A stretch of DNA of 64,000 nucleotides from Gigaspora rosea (lineage: Eukaryota > Glomeromycota > Glomeromycetes > Diversisporales > Gigasporaceae): positions 169,309 through 233,308 of the forward strand of contig QKWP01000075.1 in NCBI GenBank assembly GCA_003550325.1. Reading direction: 5' to 3'. A program made the position numbers and the translations under genes. A model generated the notes under the pieces. That model made no database searches. It was given only the letters and a program-made list of their open reading frames with translations, and had not been told where the DNA came from. Shown one piece after another: positions 43,164-53,134 of the stretch. Position 1 is the first letter of the stretch. Every line of letters starts with the position of its first letter.

Positions 43164-43654
43164 GAAAAGGAAGGATGGCTGATGATAGATTGAGCGAATT
43201 TACTGGATATATATCTCAAGTGAAGGTAGAAATAGAAGGTGTGGTGACTAATCAAAGCTTCTACGTAATGGAGTCAGCAAGTTTCGATGTACTTTTAGGG
43301 ATGCCATGGTTAGCGGGGCCCAGTGTAATTTATATTGAAAGAAGAATGAATACTGGTGTACAGTGTCGTCCGAAAGTAGAATCATCATTCGTTGTCTCTG
43401 TTGTGCCGAGGAATTGGGTTGAAAGATGCGATAAAAATGATGATGATGAGTCGGATGATTATAATGAAGAGGATGAAATTAATCAGGTAACAGCAGTACG
43501 AAGATTTCAGATCATAGTAAATAATAAGGAAGTCTTTGGAGATAGAGATGAACAGACAAGAAACAAATTGAATGAGACCAATCACGTGATCGACCGGCAT
43601 CGGAAGTTAAAAGTCGACCTAAGATATCAGAGTCGGTGGTATTACGAAAACTGA
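43148..43654 (+). pseudogene. Protease remainder
   Basis: Frame -1 relative to gag. Holds the second half of a retropepsin (F-D-V-L-L-G-M-P-W-L, the flap-distal strand) followed by an acidic linker. It ends at TGA 43652-43654, while the RT frame takes over from 43636. Without the D-T-G half it cannot be active. Confidence 0.8.
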
Positions 43655-45044
43655 CAATGGAAAATATAAAACTACTGAATTTTGGGCCTAACCTCTCATC
43701 GAAAGAAAAGGATTATGTGACGGGTCAGTTAATAAGTGACGTTTCTAAGGTGTTTGCCTTCAATCTTTCCGAATTGGGTCGCACCGATTTGCTAGAATAT
43801 GAAGTAAGGACTGGTGGCGCGGATATACCCCATATGAGATTGAGGCCGATTAGAATTAATAATCCAGAGAAGGCACAATTGTTTGAAAATCACTTGAAGC
43901 AAATGATTCAGTATGGGTTGTTGGAAGAAGGAAATGGACTGTATGCACACCATTGTTTTCCAGTAAACAAAAAGGAAGGTGGAACTGATCGAATTCGTGC
44001 TGTTGGAAATATGAAGCCATTAAATAAACACATTATCAAGGACAGTTATCCACTTCCTATAATTAGAGATATTTTGGAAGAAGCAGCAGGACATGAATGG
44101 TATTCAAGCGTCGACGCGTTCAAGGGATATTGGCAGATATGAATACGCGAAGAGGATCGAGATAAAGTGGCGGTATCGACGACGTTGGGAGTTTTACGAT
44201 ATACGGTGATGTGTATGGGCTTGAAAAATGCGAGTGAAACGTTCCAGCAGCTGATGGACCTGGTTCTAAAAGAAGAAAAATGGCGAAAAGTAGCTGCGGC
44301 GTATCAAGATAATGTGGGGTTGTGGACTGATAGTAATTTGAAAGACCATGTGGATTTGTTTATTGAATTGGCTAATACTTTCGAAAAGGCTAGGCTTACC
44401 TTCACGGCTAAGTATGTTATATTGCATTCAAAGAACTCAGCATGTACGGTTTTATTGTAAGCAAAAAGGGAATTAAAGTTGACACAAAAGGTCTAAAAAG
44501 GATACAGGACTGGCCAGAGCTGAAGAATTGTAGTGAAATAAGATCATTTCATGGAACCGTGGGGTACTATCGTCAGTTTATTAGGAATTTCAGCAGAATT
44601 GCACGACCATTGACGGATTTGATGAGAAAGAACTGTACATTTTATTGGGAGAAGGATTAGAAGGAGTCGTTCAAACAATTAAAAGAAAAGCTGTTGGAAG
44701 ATGTGGTCTTAAAAGGACCTGATTGGGGAAGCGCGAAAAAGGGGATAAAGCCGTACCATCTGTATACGGACGTGTGTGACATCTCAATCGGTGCGGTCCT
44801 GGAACAAGAAAATGAAGAAGGAAATCTAAGGCCTTTATCGTTCGACTCAAGAAAATTAAATAAGCACGAACTCAACTATACAGTTACAGAGAAAGAGTGC
44901 TTGGCAATCATATTCGGTTGTAATACAAATGAGCGATACATTGGTGGTACTGTCTTCAATGTTTGGGTGGATCACCAAGCACTCAAGTGGTTGTTCAATA
45001 AGGCGGAGTTGAAAGGAAGGTTAATGCATTGGGTTCTAGCATAA
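43636..45044 (+). pseudogene. Reverse transcriptase-RNase H, multiply broken
   Basis: Recognisable RT: V-N-K-K-E-G-G.. through S-V-D-A-F-K-G-Y-W-Q-I, then TGA at 44140-44142, then M-C-M-G-L-K-N-A-S-E-T-F. The catalytic box is Y-Q-D-N instead of Y-x-D-D, one base (GAT/GAC to AAT/AAC) from normal. A frame change near 44440 and a TAG at 44658-44660 follow. RNase H (Y-T-D-V-C-D, T-E-K-E-C, V-D-H-Q-A-L-K-W) is readable until TAA at 45042. Stops at 44140 and 44658 are each one C-to-T change from CGA and CAG. Confidence 0.88.
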
Positions 45045-45106
45045 CAGGAGTTTGAGTTTAAAGTACATTATAAAGTGGTAAAAGGCATGGTAATGCCTAT
45101 GGAAAG

Positions 45107-46555
45107 TTGAGGTATCCAGTAGAACGTAAGGAAGTGAACGGTGATGACGAACGTTTTGTAGAAGGACTAATTATGCGTGTGGATAGTTATAACAACAAGG
45201 AAAAAGATTTGTTGTGGATAAAAGGATACCTTAAGGAATTCGAATGGGCACGTGACATAAAAGCGACTGATTTACCTCGATTACGGAGAGAGATGAGACG
45301 ATACTGCATCATTGAGGATAATTTGTATAAAAGAGCGAAAGGTGGCATTCCCCCTAAGCGTGTCATCTTCGAAGAAGATAAGAAATATCAAATCATAGCT
45401 GCAAATCATCGAGGAACCACAGAAGAAGAGGGGCACCGTGGAATAAACGGTACAGCAAAAAAGATATTGATAAGTTATTGTTGGGCATCAGGAAATATAT
45501 ATGATGATGCTGAAAAATATGTAAGGTCATGTATTGAATATCAAAAGTGCGCAACCAAGGCTGTAAAAGAGCCAATTCACGTGATTGCGACAAGTTGGAT
45601 TTTTCATAAGCTCAACATTGACTGCGTAGGGCCGTTGCCCCAAACTAGCAGGGGTCACGAGCATGTCGTGTTGGCTATCGAAGAGTTGACAGGATATGTG
45701 GAAGGAAAGGCATTAAGAAAGAAAAATGCAAATGAAATTGCAAAATTTATATGGAACGAGGTCATTACAAGGCATGGGTGCTTCGCGGTTCTGGTTTCGG
45801 ACAGGGGTACAGAATTTAAGAATAATGTATTGAATAAATTAGCAACACGGTTAAATATTGATCAATGATTCATGTCAAGTTACCACCCAGAGGCAAATGG
45901 GCGCGCAGAATGCATAGCACAAAAATTTACTCGAATTATACAGAAAATTTGTGCGGAAAAGCAAAATAAATGGCACGAGTATGTGAGAAGTGCTATCTGG
46001 GCGATAAATGTTATGGTGAATGACTTGGGTTACTTGCCTTTCTGTTTGGTTTACAGGCGTGATACCGTAACTCCTATTCAGTTAATGATGGAAAGCTACC
46101 AAGTATACCTTGCGCGAAGGAACTGATCAACGGATGAATTGCTAGAGTATCGAACAATGCAGATCAAGGGAATGGTGGAGGATTTGAGAAATGCACAGGT
46201 AGAAAAGGATGAGTTGAGGCAAAAATGGAAAGAGATACACGACAGAAAAGCGAAAGAAAAAGCACCTTACCGGAAAGGAGATCTGGTCCTGGTATATGAC
46301 TCCACGTTGGAAACTACGCCACGGAAATTGAATTACCGGTGGATGGGACCGTATAGGGTTCGGAAAGTAGGAAAGTATGGTCAAGTGTACCTAGATGAAT
46401 TGGATGGGAGTGAACTAAGAGATCCAGTAACAAGAAACAGAGTGAAGAAGTTATTCACCTGGGAAAAGGAGTCTCCGGATGAAAACGAAGAAATAAGCCA
46501 AGATGACATGGCCCTCAAGGACGAGGACCAATGGGGTCCAGCTCATGTCGCATAG
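45107..46555 (+). pseudogene. Integrase, broken by stops
   Basis: One frame with two in-frame TGA stops (45866, 46124). The zinc finger has both His but reads C-I-E-Y where C-x-x-C is expected. The core keeps D in N-I-D-C-V-G-P, D in V-S-D-R-G-T-E-F and E in N-G-R-A-E with 35-residue spacing, the first stop falling inside that spacing. After the second stop the C-terminal GPY/F-type module is visible (K-G-D-L-V-L-V-Y, W-M-G-P-Y-R-V, Y-L-D-E-L). Confidence 0.88.
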
Positions 46556-47028
46556 TTTATGGTGACACCCTGTACTTAGTACGGGGCATGCAGATAGATA
46601 ATGAGTTACCTAGTGAAACGATGAGTGCCATTAAAGACCAACAATACCTTTCAAACGACTCACGTGATAACACTTTTGGGCAGAATCATAGTGGTGATCG
46701 TAGTGTTGGGCCGCATTATTAGGATCGGGTATGGCAGGTACCGTGATCAATGATCATTGTAACAATGGAGGGTTAAAGGTTAGTTAAGTAAAAGTATATT
46801 AGTAATAAGGGTTACACGAAATATGTAATCAGGTTTTGGGTATAAATAAGAAAATGTAAACAAAGATGAGAAGTTAGTCTCTTTGTACGAAATTAATAAA
46901 GAAACGATTAGTACGAAACTTACCAAAGTGGAGTATTTTAGTGCTGTCTCAAGTGCCAAGTGAGACAAAATTGTGTACAAACGTTTGAGTTAGATATTAG
47001 TTCCGGTGAGACTATTTACCACATGTCA
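46546..47028 (+). repeat. 3' LTR (483 bp)
   Basis: Pairs with 41002-41484. Its start overlaps the last codons of the integrase frame. Confidence 0.95.
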
Positions 47029-47078
47029 GTTAGTATTATTATTTTTATTCTTATTTTGGCATATTTTGTGGCATAGTC

Positions 47079-47232
47079 GGGTGATTGAATCTTCAAACGG
47101 GTGATCAAAGCCCCCAAACAAATGATCAAATCTCCAAACTAGTAATCAAATCTTCAGACGGGTGATCAATTACTCGTTTGGAGATTTGATTACCCGTTTG
47201 GAGGTTTGAATCTCCAAACGAGTAATTAAAGC
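47079..47232. repeat. 21-bp AATC(T/C)CCAAAC-type repeats, direct then inverted
   Basis: About four direct units (GGGTGATCAAAGCCCCCAAAC and variants) are followed by two or three in inverse orientation (GTTTGGAGATTTGATTACCC). Possibly part of an LTR: a TATA-like box (ATATATAAAGG near 47250), an AATAAA (47339-47345) and a TAACA-type end (about 47470) follow. Confidence 0.6.
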
Positions 47233-48089
47233 TCCTATACGAATTAAAAATATATAAAGGTTTGGGTTTAGCTTATGGAGAAAGAACAAGTAGGGTTGTA
47301 GATAGTATTTCTGTAATAATCCAATGTATTGATTCCTATTAATAAAGAGGACCCTTATACCCGTAATTATGTGTGTTAGTTATCGTTTTAAACAATTTAA
47401 CTTTAATCACAATTTGTTCACGATCAAACTAAACCAGCCCAATGTCATCAAGCTCTCCCAACTGATCGTAACACCAGATTTGGTATTTATGTTATTCTGA
47501 GAACACAGTAAGATGTATCAAACAGTGGAACGAAATCGGGTAAAATATTCTTTATCGCTATTAGACTGCCTTAAGATTCAAATTGTATTTATTGTGATCT
47601 ATTTCGATTTTATTGAGTTTTTATTAATATTATATTCAGTAGCATCAACTCACCAAAAATTACTTCATAGACAACTTAGTTCGCAGAAAATTTAATTACA
47701 GGTAAGATTATTTTACAATCAATTATTCACAAACAAGTTTGTTTTATTGGCAGTTATTTAATTCTAGTCATTGTCGTTAGAATTAAGTTTAAATTTACCG
47801 TAAATTTTCGAAATAGCGGGCATGACGTTGTTTCGAGAATTTACAGTAAAGCTGGCGCAATTTATGAAGAAATTGTTGGCTAAATATATTGTCAACAAAG
47901 TGATTTTGTCTGTGAATTAACTGTAACCATCTGTAGAATAATCTTGTCTGTAAATTAATTGTCTATAAACTAAGTTGCCTATAAAGTGATTGTTAATGAT
48001 TTAATACAAAATGTATAACAAAGCGAAAAGTGCAAAGATAGAATAAAAATAATTGAATGGCTTATTTGGTAATATAGTCGACCAGAATT
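47233..48089. other. Intergenic, possible LTR fragment at left
   Basis: 47240-47475 has promoter/poly(A)-like features as noted for the adjacent repeat. 47510-48089 has no gene; GTCTATAAACT/GTCTGTAAATT motifs recur at 47930-47980. Confidence 0.4.
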
Positions 48090-48480
48090 ATGACAAATAT
48101 TATAATGTTGGGCAATGGTATTGTGATCATTGATCACCGTAACAAAAACAATTTTATTAGTAGAATTTAAAAATTTATTTTATTACAATGAAAAAAGTAA
48201 AATTAGAGAATTATAAGTGTTATATAATATATGTAATCGCAGAATTAATATAAATAGAAAGAGCAAAAGTTAGTCTTTTGACTGTAACAAATAAAGAGAA
48301 GAGAAGCGTATAGTAACAAATAAAGAGAAGAGAAGCGTATAGTAACAAATAAAGAGAAGAGAAGCGTATAGTAACAGATACTTTACACCTGAAAGCTGTT
48401 TCAGTGTGTGTCTTGTTCCAAGTGAGACATTTATAAATTGATAACAGTTGAGCAAGATAACAGTTACATCACGTTCCTGG
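48090..48480 (+). repeat. Solo-LTR-like relic related to the 41-47 kb element
   Basis: Shares an ordered series of motifs with the 483-bp LTR: TGATCATTGATCACCGTAACA, ATATGTAATCGCAGAATT, TATAAATAGAAAGAGCAAA / AGTTAGTCTTTTG, and GTGTCTTGTTCCAAGTGAGACA. Identity is partial, so it is an old copy or a sister family. A 29-bp unit (GTAACAAATAAAGAGAAGAG plus nine bases) is repeated three times at 48284-48370. No internal coding region beside it. Confidence 0.6.
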
Positions 48481-48793
48481 TTTTAGTGTGACAGCGTCGC
48501 GCAGCTACCCTAATTGAAATATCCATATCAGACCATTGATAAGGATTGAGACTTAATGAAGATGAAGGATGTTGTGCAATTCCCCATCTAATAACATAAT
48601 CCCAAATTTTCCTTCGTCAGCTTGTAAATCATTAAGTTTCAGGAGAGCAACCAAAATTTCTTCCGATAGAATAATAGAATTATCATATTCAAAAATTATG
48701 CACAGATATTTGGCAATAATATCAATGCAAAGTTGGGTTGATCGTTCAAGGCAAGATTGATATATGTGGGAAAAATTTGCAAGCAGCCATGAA

Positions 48794-50468
48794 TAGGGAT
48801 GGGTATGGTTACGGTTATAGCTGTTTGTGACCGGTCATAGCCGCAGCCGATTCTAGTCAGTCAGAGGGGCTTAGCTGACCGACTGAATTGTAGCCAATCG
48901 AAAAACATTTTGGTTTGGGTGGATGGCTCAATCAGGAGCCAGAAACGGCAATTCCCCTGAAATTAGCAATAAAATTGCGGAGGGGTTGCCGAACAGACGA
49001 AACTAGACAAGCGTTGTTACTTGTGAGATCAGCTGGTGGTTTCTGATTTATGTGGAGAGGTGGGTGGGGCGAATTTTGACTGTTATTGTTGTTGCTTGTG
49101 AGTGGAGAGTGAGAGAGAGTCTGTGGCAAGTGTATTTATGTGATTTTTAGCCGATGCTTGGTGTAACGCCACGTGATCAGTAGATGCCATTTACGCGGGT
49201 AACACAAACCAAAAAAGGAATTCCGATTTTGTAAATAAACTAAGTGCGTGAGATAAAAATTTAGGGTTAGGGCCTTACTATAGGGTTAGAATGATGCTTA
49301 ATATAAGTAAAATTTCATTCCCATCATTTTTAATTAGTGCACTAAGATCGATTTAAACATTAGTTTTTGCGTATTTTCGCTTTTTTCTTCTTTAAGTAAC
49401 ATCACCTGACCGGCTGGTGCTTCGGTCCCTGAGTAACCCGTCTGATCAGCTTATTAGTGTCGGTTTCCATATCTGTTTTCGAATAGATCGACACGGATCA
49501 GTCCGATAAACGGAAGATCCCGCAAAGACTATACAATCACCACATCACGTGAACAAAAATTGGTCTAAACTAATCTGTAATCTCAATTATCGAATGACTA
49601 AACCAATTTTGATGATCTAGTTGTCGTTAGAAATTAAAAGCAATATTCATGAATAGATGATTTTAAATACTTAGATTATCGAACTTTAATTTATTTGGAT
49701 CGACAATCTTTGTAATTTTTTGGGCCTCATGAGTCCGCGAATACAACATAAATAGCCACCCTATGTTCGTCATATTTATGAAATTTATTTATCTATAAAA
49801 GGAAATACGGTGAATAATTAATTGGGTTCCATGAAATGTAATGAAGCCGAAGTGACTACTGTATTATAATACGAACTCAAAAAAAAATTGCAAATATGGT
49901 GAATTAAGCAGTCAAACTTATTTTCAATACTTAGATTAATAAACATCCTTTATATTTGTGGATTATTGTGACAAATGTTTGCGAATAACTTATTTTAGAT
50001 CTTAGATTTAATATATGTTTTTTATACCACTAAGTTCTATAAGTGAAATTAAATAGTAAATATCATAACTCGAATAGACCTAGACTATAAAATGTTTTTA
50101 TATTCACTAAGTGTTGTAAAATATATAATAATATTCATAACTCGAATGGTTTATTTAAATTCATAACCTCGATAAATATTATTAAAATTTGTAAGCCTCT
50201 ATATGACCCGTTGACCCGAGTCATGGCTTGGAACACTATTGTGACTTTGAACACTATTGTCTGATTGGATCGGGTCTCTAGGCACGGCATCCGATCATAC
50301 ACAAACATTAAATGAACCACCGACTGCAAATGACTCGGGCTGTTCCCAAATGACCCAGGTCATTTCACAAATGACCCGGAATTTAAATGACCGTAATGAC
50401 CAGTCATTCTGAAGTCATTTCAGGTCATTTGCTAAATAGGCAAATTACCAGGTCATTTACCATCCCTA
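48794..50468. mobile_element. Possible hAT-like element (ends TAGGGATGG)
   Basis: TAGGGATGGGTA at the left and, inverted, TAGGGATGGTAA at the right. The right 160 bp hold seven or more AAATGACC or GGTCATTT motifs in both orientations, like the subterminal transposase-binding repeats of hAT elements; the left end has related GACCGGTCA / CTGACCGACTGA motifs. I found no target duplication and no transposase frame. The block includes dispersed repeat copy B (49230-49395). Confidence 0.4.
49230..49395 (+). repeat. Dispersed repeat, copy B
   Basis: Pairs with 33421-33610. Begins near two TTAGGGTTAGGG-like units (49260-49290). Confidence 0.7.
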
Positions 50469-51524
50469 CCATTTTCTGATTATCACATGCGTTGTTCTTA
50501 CCTGTAATGGTGTTTTTTGAGGCGAAGGGTTGTGTGCTTTTCTCTTTTTTGATCACGCGATCTCCTATCACTTCGCACGGCTATCTCAAAGTAACACGAA
50601 TATCAAATCGCTCATATAAGTACAATAGCAACATGTTACACTAGCACAGCCCATAAACATGACCCAATAAAAAGCAATAATTTGCTGACATTCTAGATGA
50701 CGATTAACCATATGCAAGCATGACTACGACCCTGGTATTAAAAAAGGTAACTCTTAACGTTAACTCCGCTTTTAGCCTCCGTATATATGGTTAGGAAAGT
50801 TAAATCGACTAAGTACGTACGTACGTAATTACGATAAAATTATGACATCATATCAGCAATTAAATGTTTTTTAAAGAAAAGCGTAAGATTCTTACTTATT
50901 TTTTCTAATTTATTTCGATCGAAAACATTGTGTCAGAAACATTTAAAGTTACTATGACTTTTTCAAAGTTCTATGTAAAGTTTGAACTTAGCATATTCAA
51001 AGATAAATTTTATTCATTCTAAAGAGATCTAAGACATACTACAAGACGAATGCCCAAAACTTGCATGTTAATAGAGAATCTTTAATATAACCTTATTCAT
51101 AGACATTTAATGAATAACTTATGAAAGTTTCAAGGTAATTCTATATCTTGATAATAAGTTAAATCATTTAGAATGGATCGCATGATAATAATGTGATAAA
51201 TTTTAGTTGTAACAATCGATATATCATCGAAAACTGATATATGTGTAGCGTAAAAATCTGCAGTACATCAATTTGATAGTTTCTAATATAGAATTGATTA
51301 CTTGGTTGATTTACCGCCCGGTATAAGGTATATATTTACGCAAAGTATCAATATTGGAAGCCTTTAATATTTGGTGTTATGCTTAATTGTTTCATTAACG
51401 TTAAATTAAATATTATCATATTTATTTTCAAAAATGAAGTATACATACTGAGCGAATCGATATTTTCTTCTAGACTCATAATGGCATCAATATTTACGTA
51501 CGTAGGTTATTTCCAAAAGTATTA
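50469..51524. other. Intergenic, no gene
   Basis: No ORF or repeat boundary I can support; a GTAC run (ACGTACGTACGT) occurs near 50815. The block ends at the compound MITE. Confidence 0.5.
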
Positions 51525-53131
51525 CAGTCGTCCTCTCCTATAATCACACGGGCACACCCTAATACGGTGATTATAAAGAAGTGTGGCTTTATAAAGTCCC
51601 TCTATATAAGCACAAATTATAATTAATATAAAAAATTAATTTAGTTAAAAATTTTATGTATAATCGTAGATAGTTATATAGAAAAGTTAAAATAAATACT
51701 AAATTAATCGATTTCTATGCAAATAATAAAGTTGTTCAGCTACACCTACACAAAATTTTCATGCAATTCTGATAACTTTTTATTAGTACTGTTTTCATTT
51801 TACTTATTTACAAATATAGCTAAAACAAAATTGTAATTTTTTTTTGTAGAAATGTAAAAAAAAAAAAGCCATATTAATGAAATATCAACCAATTTTCATG
51901 AAATCTTTAGAGTATATGTATTTTGATCTGAACAACTTTTCTTATTACATAAAAATCGATTTATTTAATATTATTTTGACTTTCATATATAGCAATGGTC
52001 AATGATTGTTTATACAGTTGAACCTCCCCAAACCAGTATTCATGGTGGACAAGTTTTATATCTGTATTGAGAGGTTATTGGATTTGAAATCATTATAAAC
52101 GATTAGATTCACATAGCAGAAACGGACTTGGTGGATTAATTTTTTATCAGATTTGACAGGTTATCGGTTTTGACAGGATTGGTTTTGGGAGGTTCATCTG
52201 TAAAGATTTTTTAAAATTAATTTTAAAAATTTTATATACTATCATTGATTATTGCTATATATAAAAGTCAGAATAAATTAAGCAAATCGAGTTTTATGCA
52301 ATATAAAAAGCTTTAAAAAAACAAAATACATCTACACTAAACATTTATGTAAATCAGTTGACCTTTCATTAATACATTTTTTATTTTACATTTCTACAAA
52401 AATTACAAATTTTTAGCTATATTCGTAGATAAGTAAAATAAAGAACAACACTAATTAAAAACTATCCGTTTTTCATAAAAATTTTGTGATAGGTGTGTTT
52501 TATTCATCTGAGCAATTTTCTTATTGCATAAAAAAGACTCGCGTAGCATTATTTTGACTTTTATATATGGCAGTGATCAATGATCATATATATAAAAATT
52601 TTCAAAATAAATTTTAAAAAACTTTTATATACGATCGTTGATTGTACCTCTATAAAGTCAAAATAATACTAAGTAAATCGATTTTTACGCAATAAGAAGG
52701 AGAACAAAATACACCTACCACGAAATTTTCTGTAAATCGGTTGATATTCATTGATACAGTATGTTAACTATATTCGTATAAACAAAATAAAAAAATAATC
52801 CTAATAAAAAATTACCCGATTTGTGTGAAAATTTCAAAGTAGGTGTATTTTATTCTTCCCAAAAAGTTTACTTATTGCATAAAAGCTGTTTAATTATTAA
52901 AATTGTAACTTTTCTATACAGCAACTATCTACGATCATTTAAAAATATGATTGTAAAGAAGTAATTTTATTATTGAAATCAACTAACAAAATTCTAAAAA
53001 ATGTGATAGTGATTATAATATAATTGTGGCCGTATGGTAGTATTTTTAGTATAAAAAAAACGGTATCTTATTTTGGTGTGATTATATAGAGTTTGTGACT
53101 ATATGGGAGGTGATTATATGGGAGAATACTG
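51525..53131. mobile_element. Compound Tc1/mariner-type MITE (1607 bp)
   Basis: TA flanks both ends (51523-51524, 53132-53133). Left end CAGTCGTCCTCTCCTATAAT, inverted right end CAGTATTCTCCCATATAATC. Inside are three foldback units of ~300 bp (about 51690-52000, 52250-52590, 52640-52930) sharing AAATCGATTTTTACGCAATA and ACAAAATACACCTAC, plus one nested MITE. Related to 4283-5018. It ends three bases before the transporter's first ATG. Confidence 0.82.
52015..52200. mobile_element. Nested Tc1/mariner-type MITE (186 bp)
   Basis: TA at 52013-52014 and 52201-52202. Ends CAGTTGAACCTCCCCAAACC and, inverted, CAGATGAACCTCCCAAAACC. Sits between two foldback units of the larger MITE. Confidence 0.88.
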
Positions 53132-53134
53132 TAT

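Larger units (their letters stand above)
40997..47033 (+). mobile_element. Ty3/gypsy LTR retrotransposon, decayed (with target duplication)
   Basis: The element is 41002-47028 (6027 bp). GTTAG flanks it on both sides (40997-41001, 47029-47033). Both LTRs are 483 bp, start TGTCGCAT, end TGTCA and differ at about 17 positions (roughly 3.5%), so it is older than the 7-16 kb element. gag, protease, RT, RNase H and integrase are in the usual order but broken by about four single-base frame changes and five in-frame stops. I found no convincing PBS or polypurine tract. It is not closely related in sequence to the first element. Confidence 0.95.
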
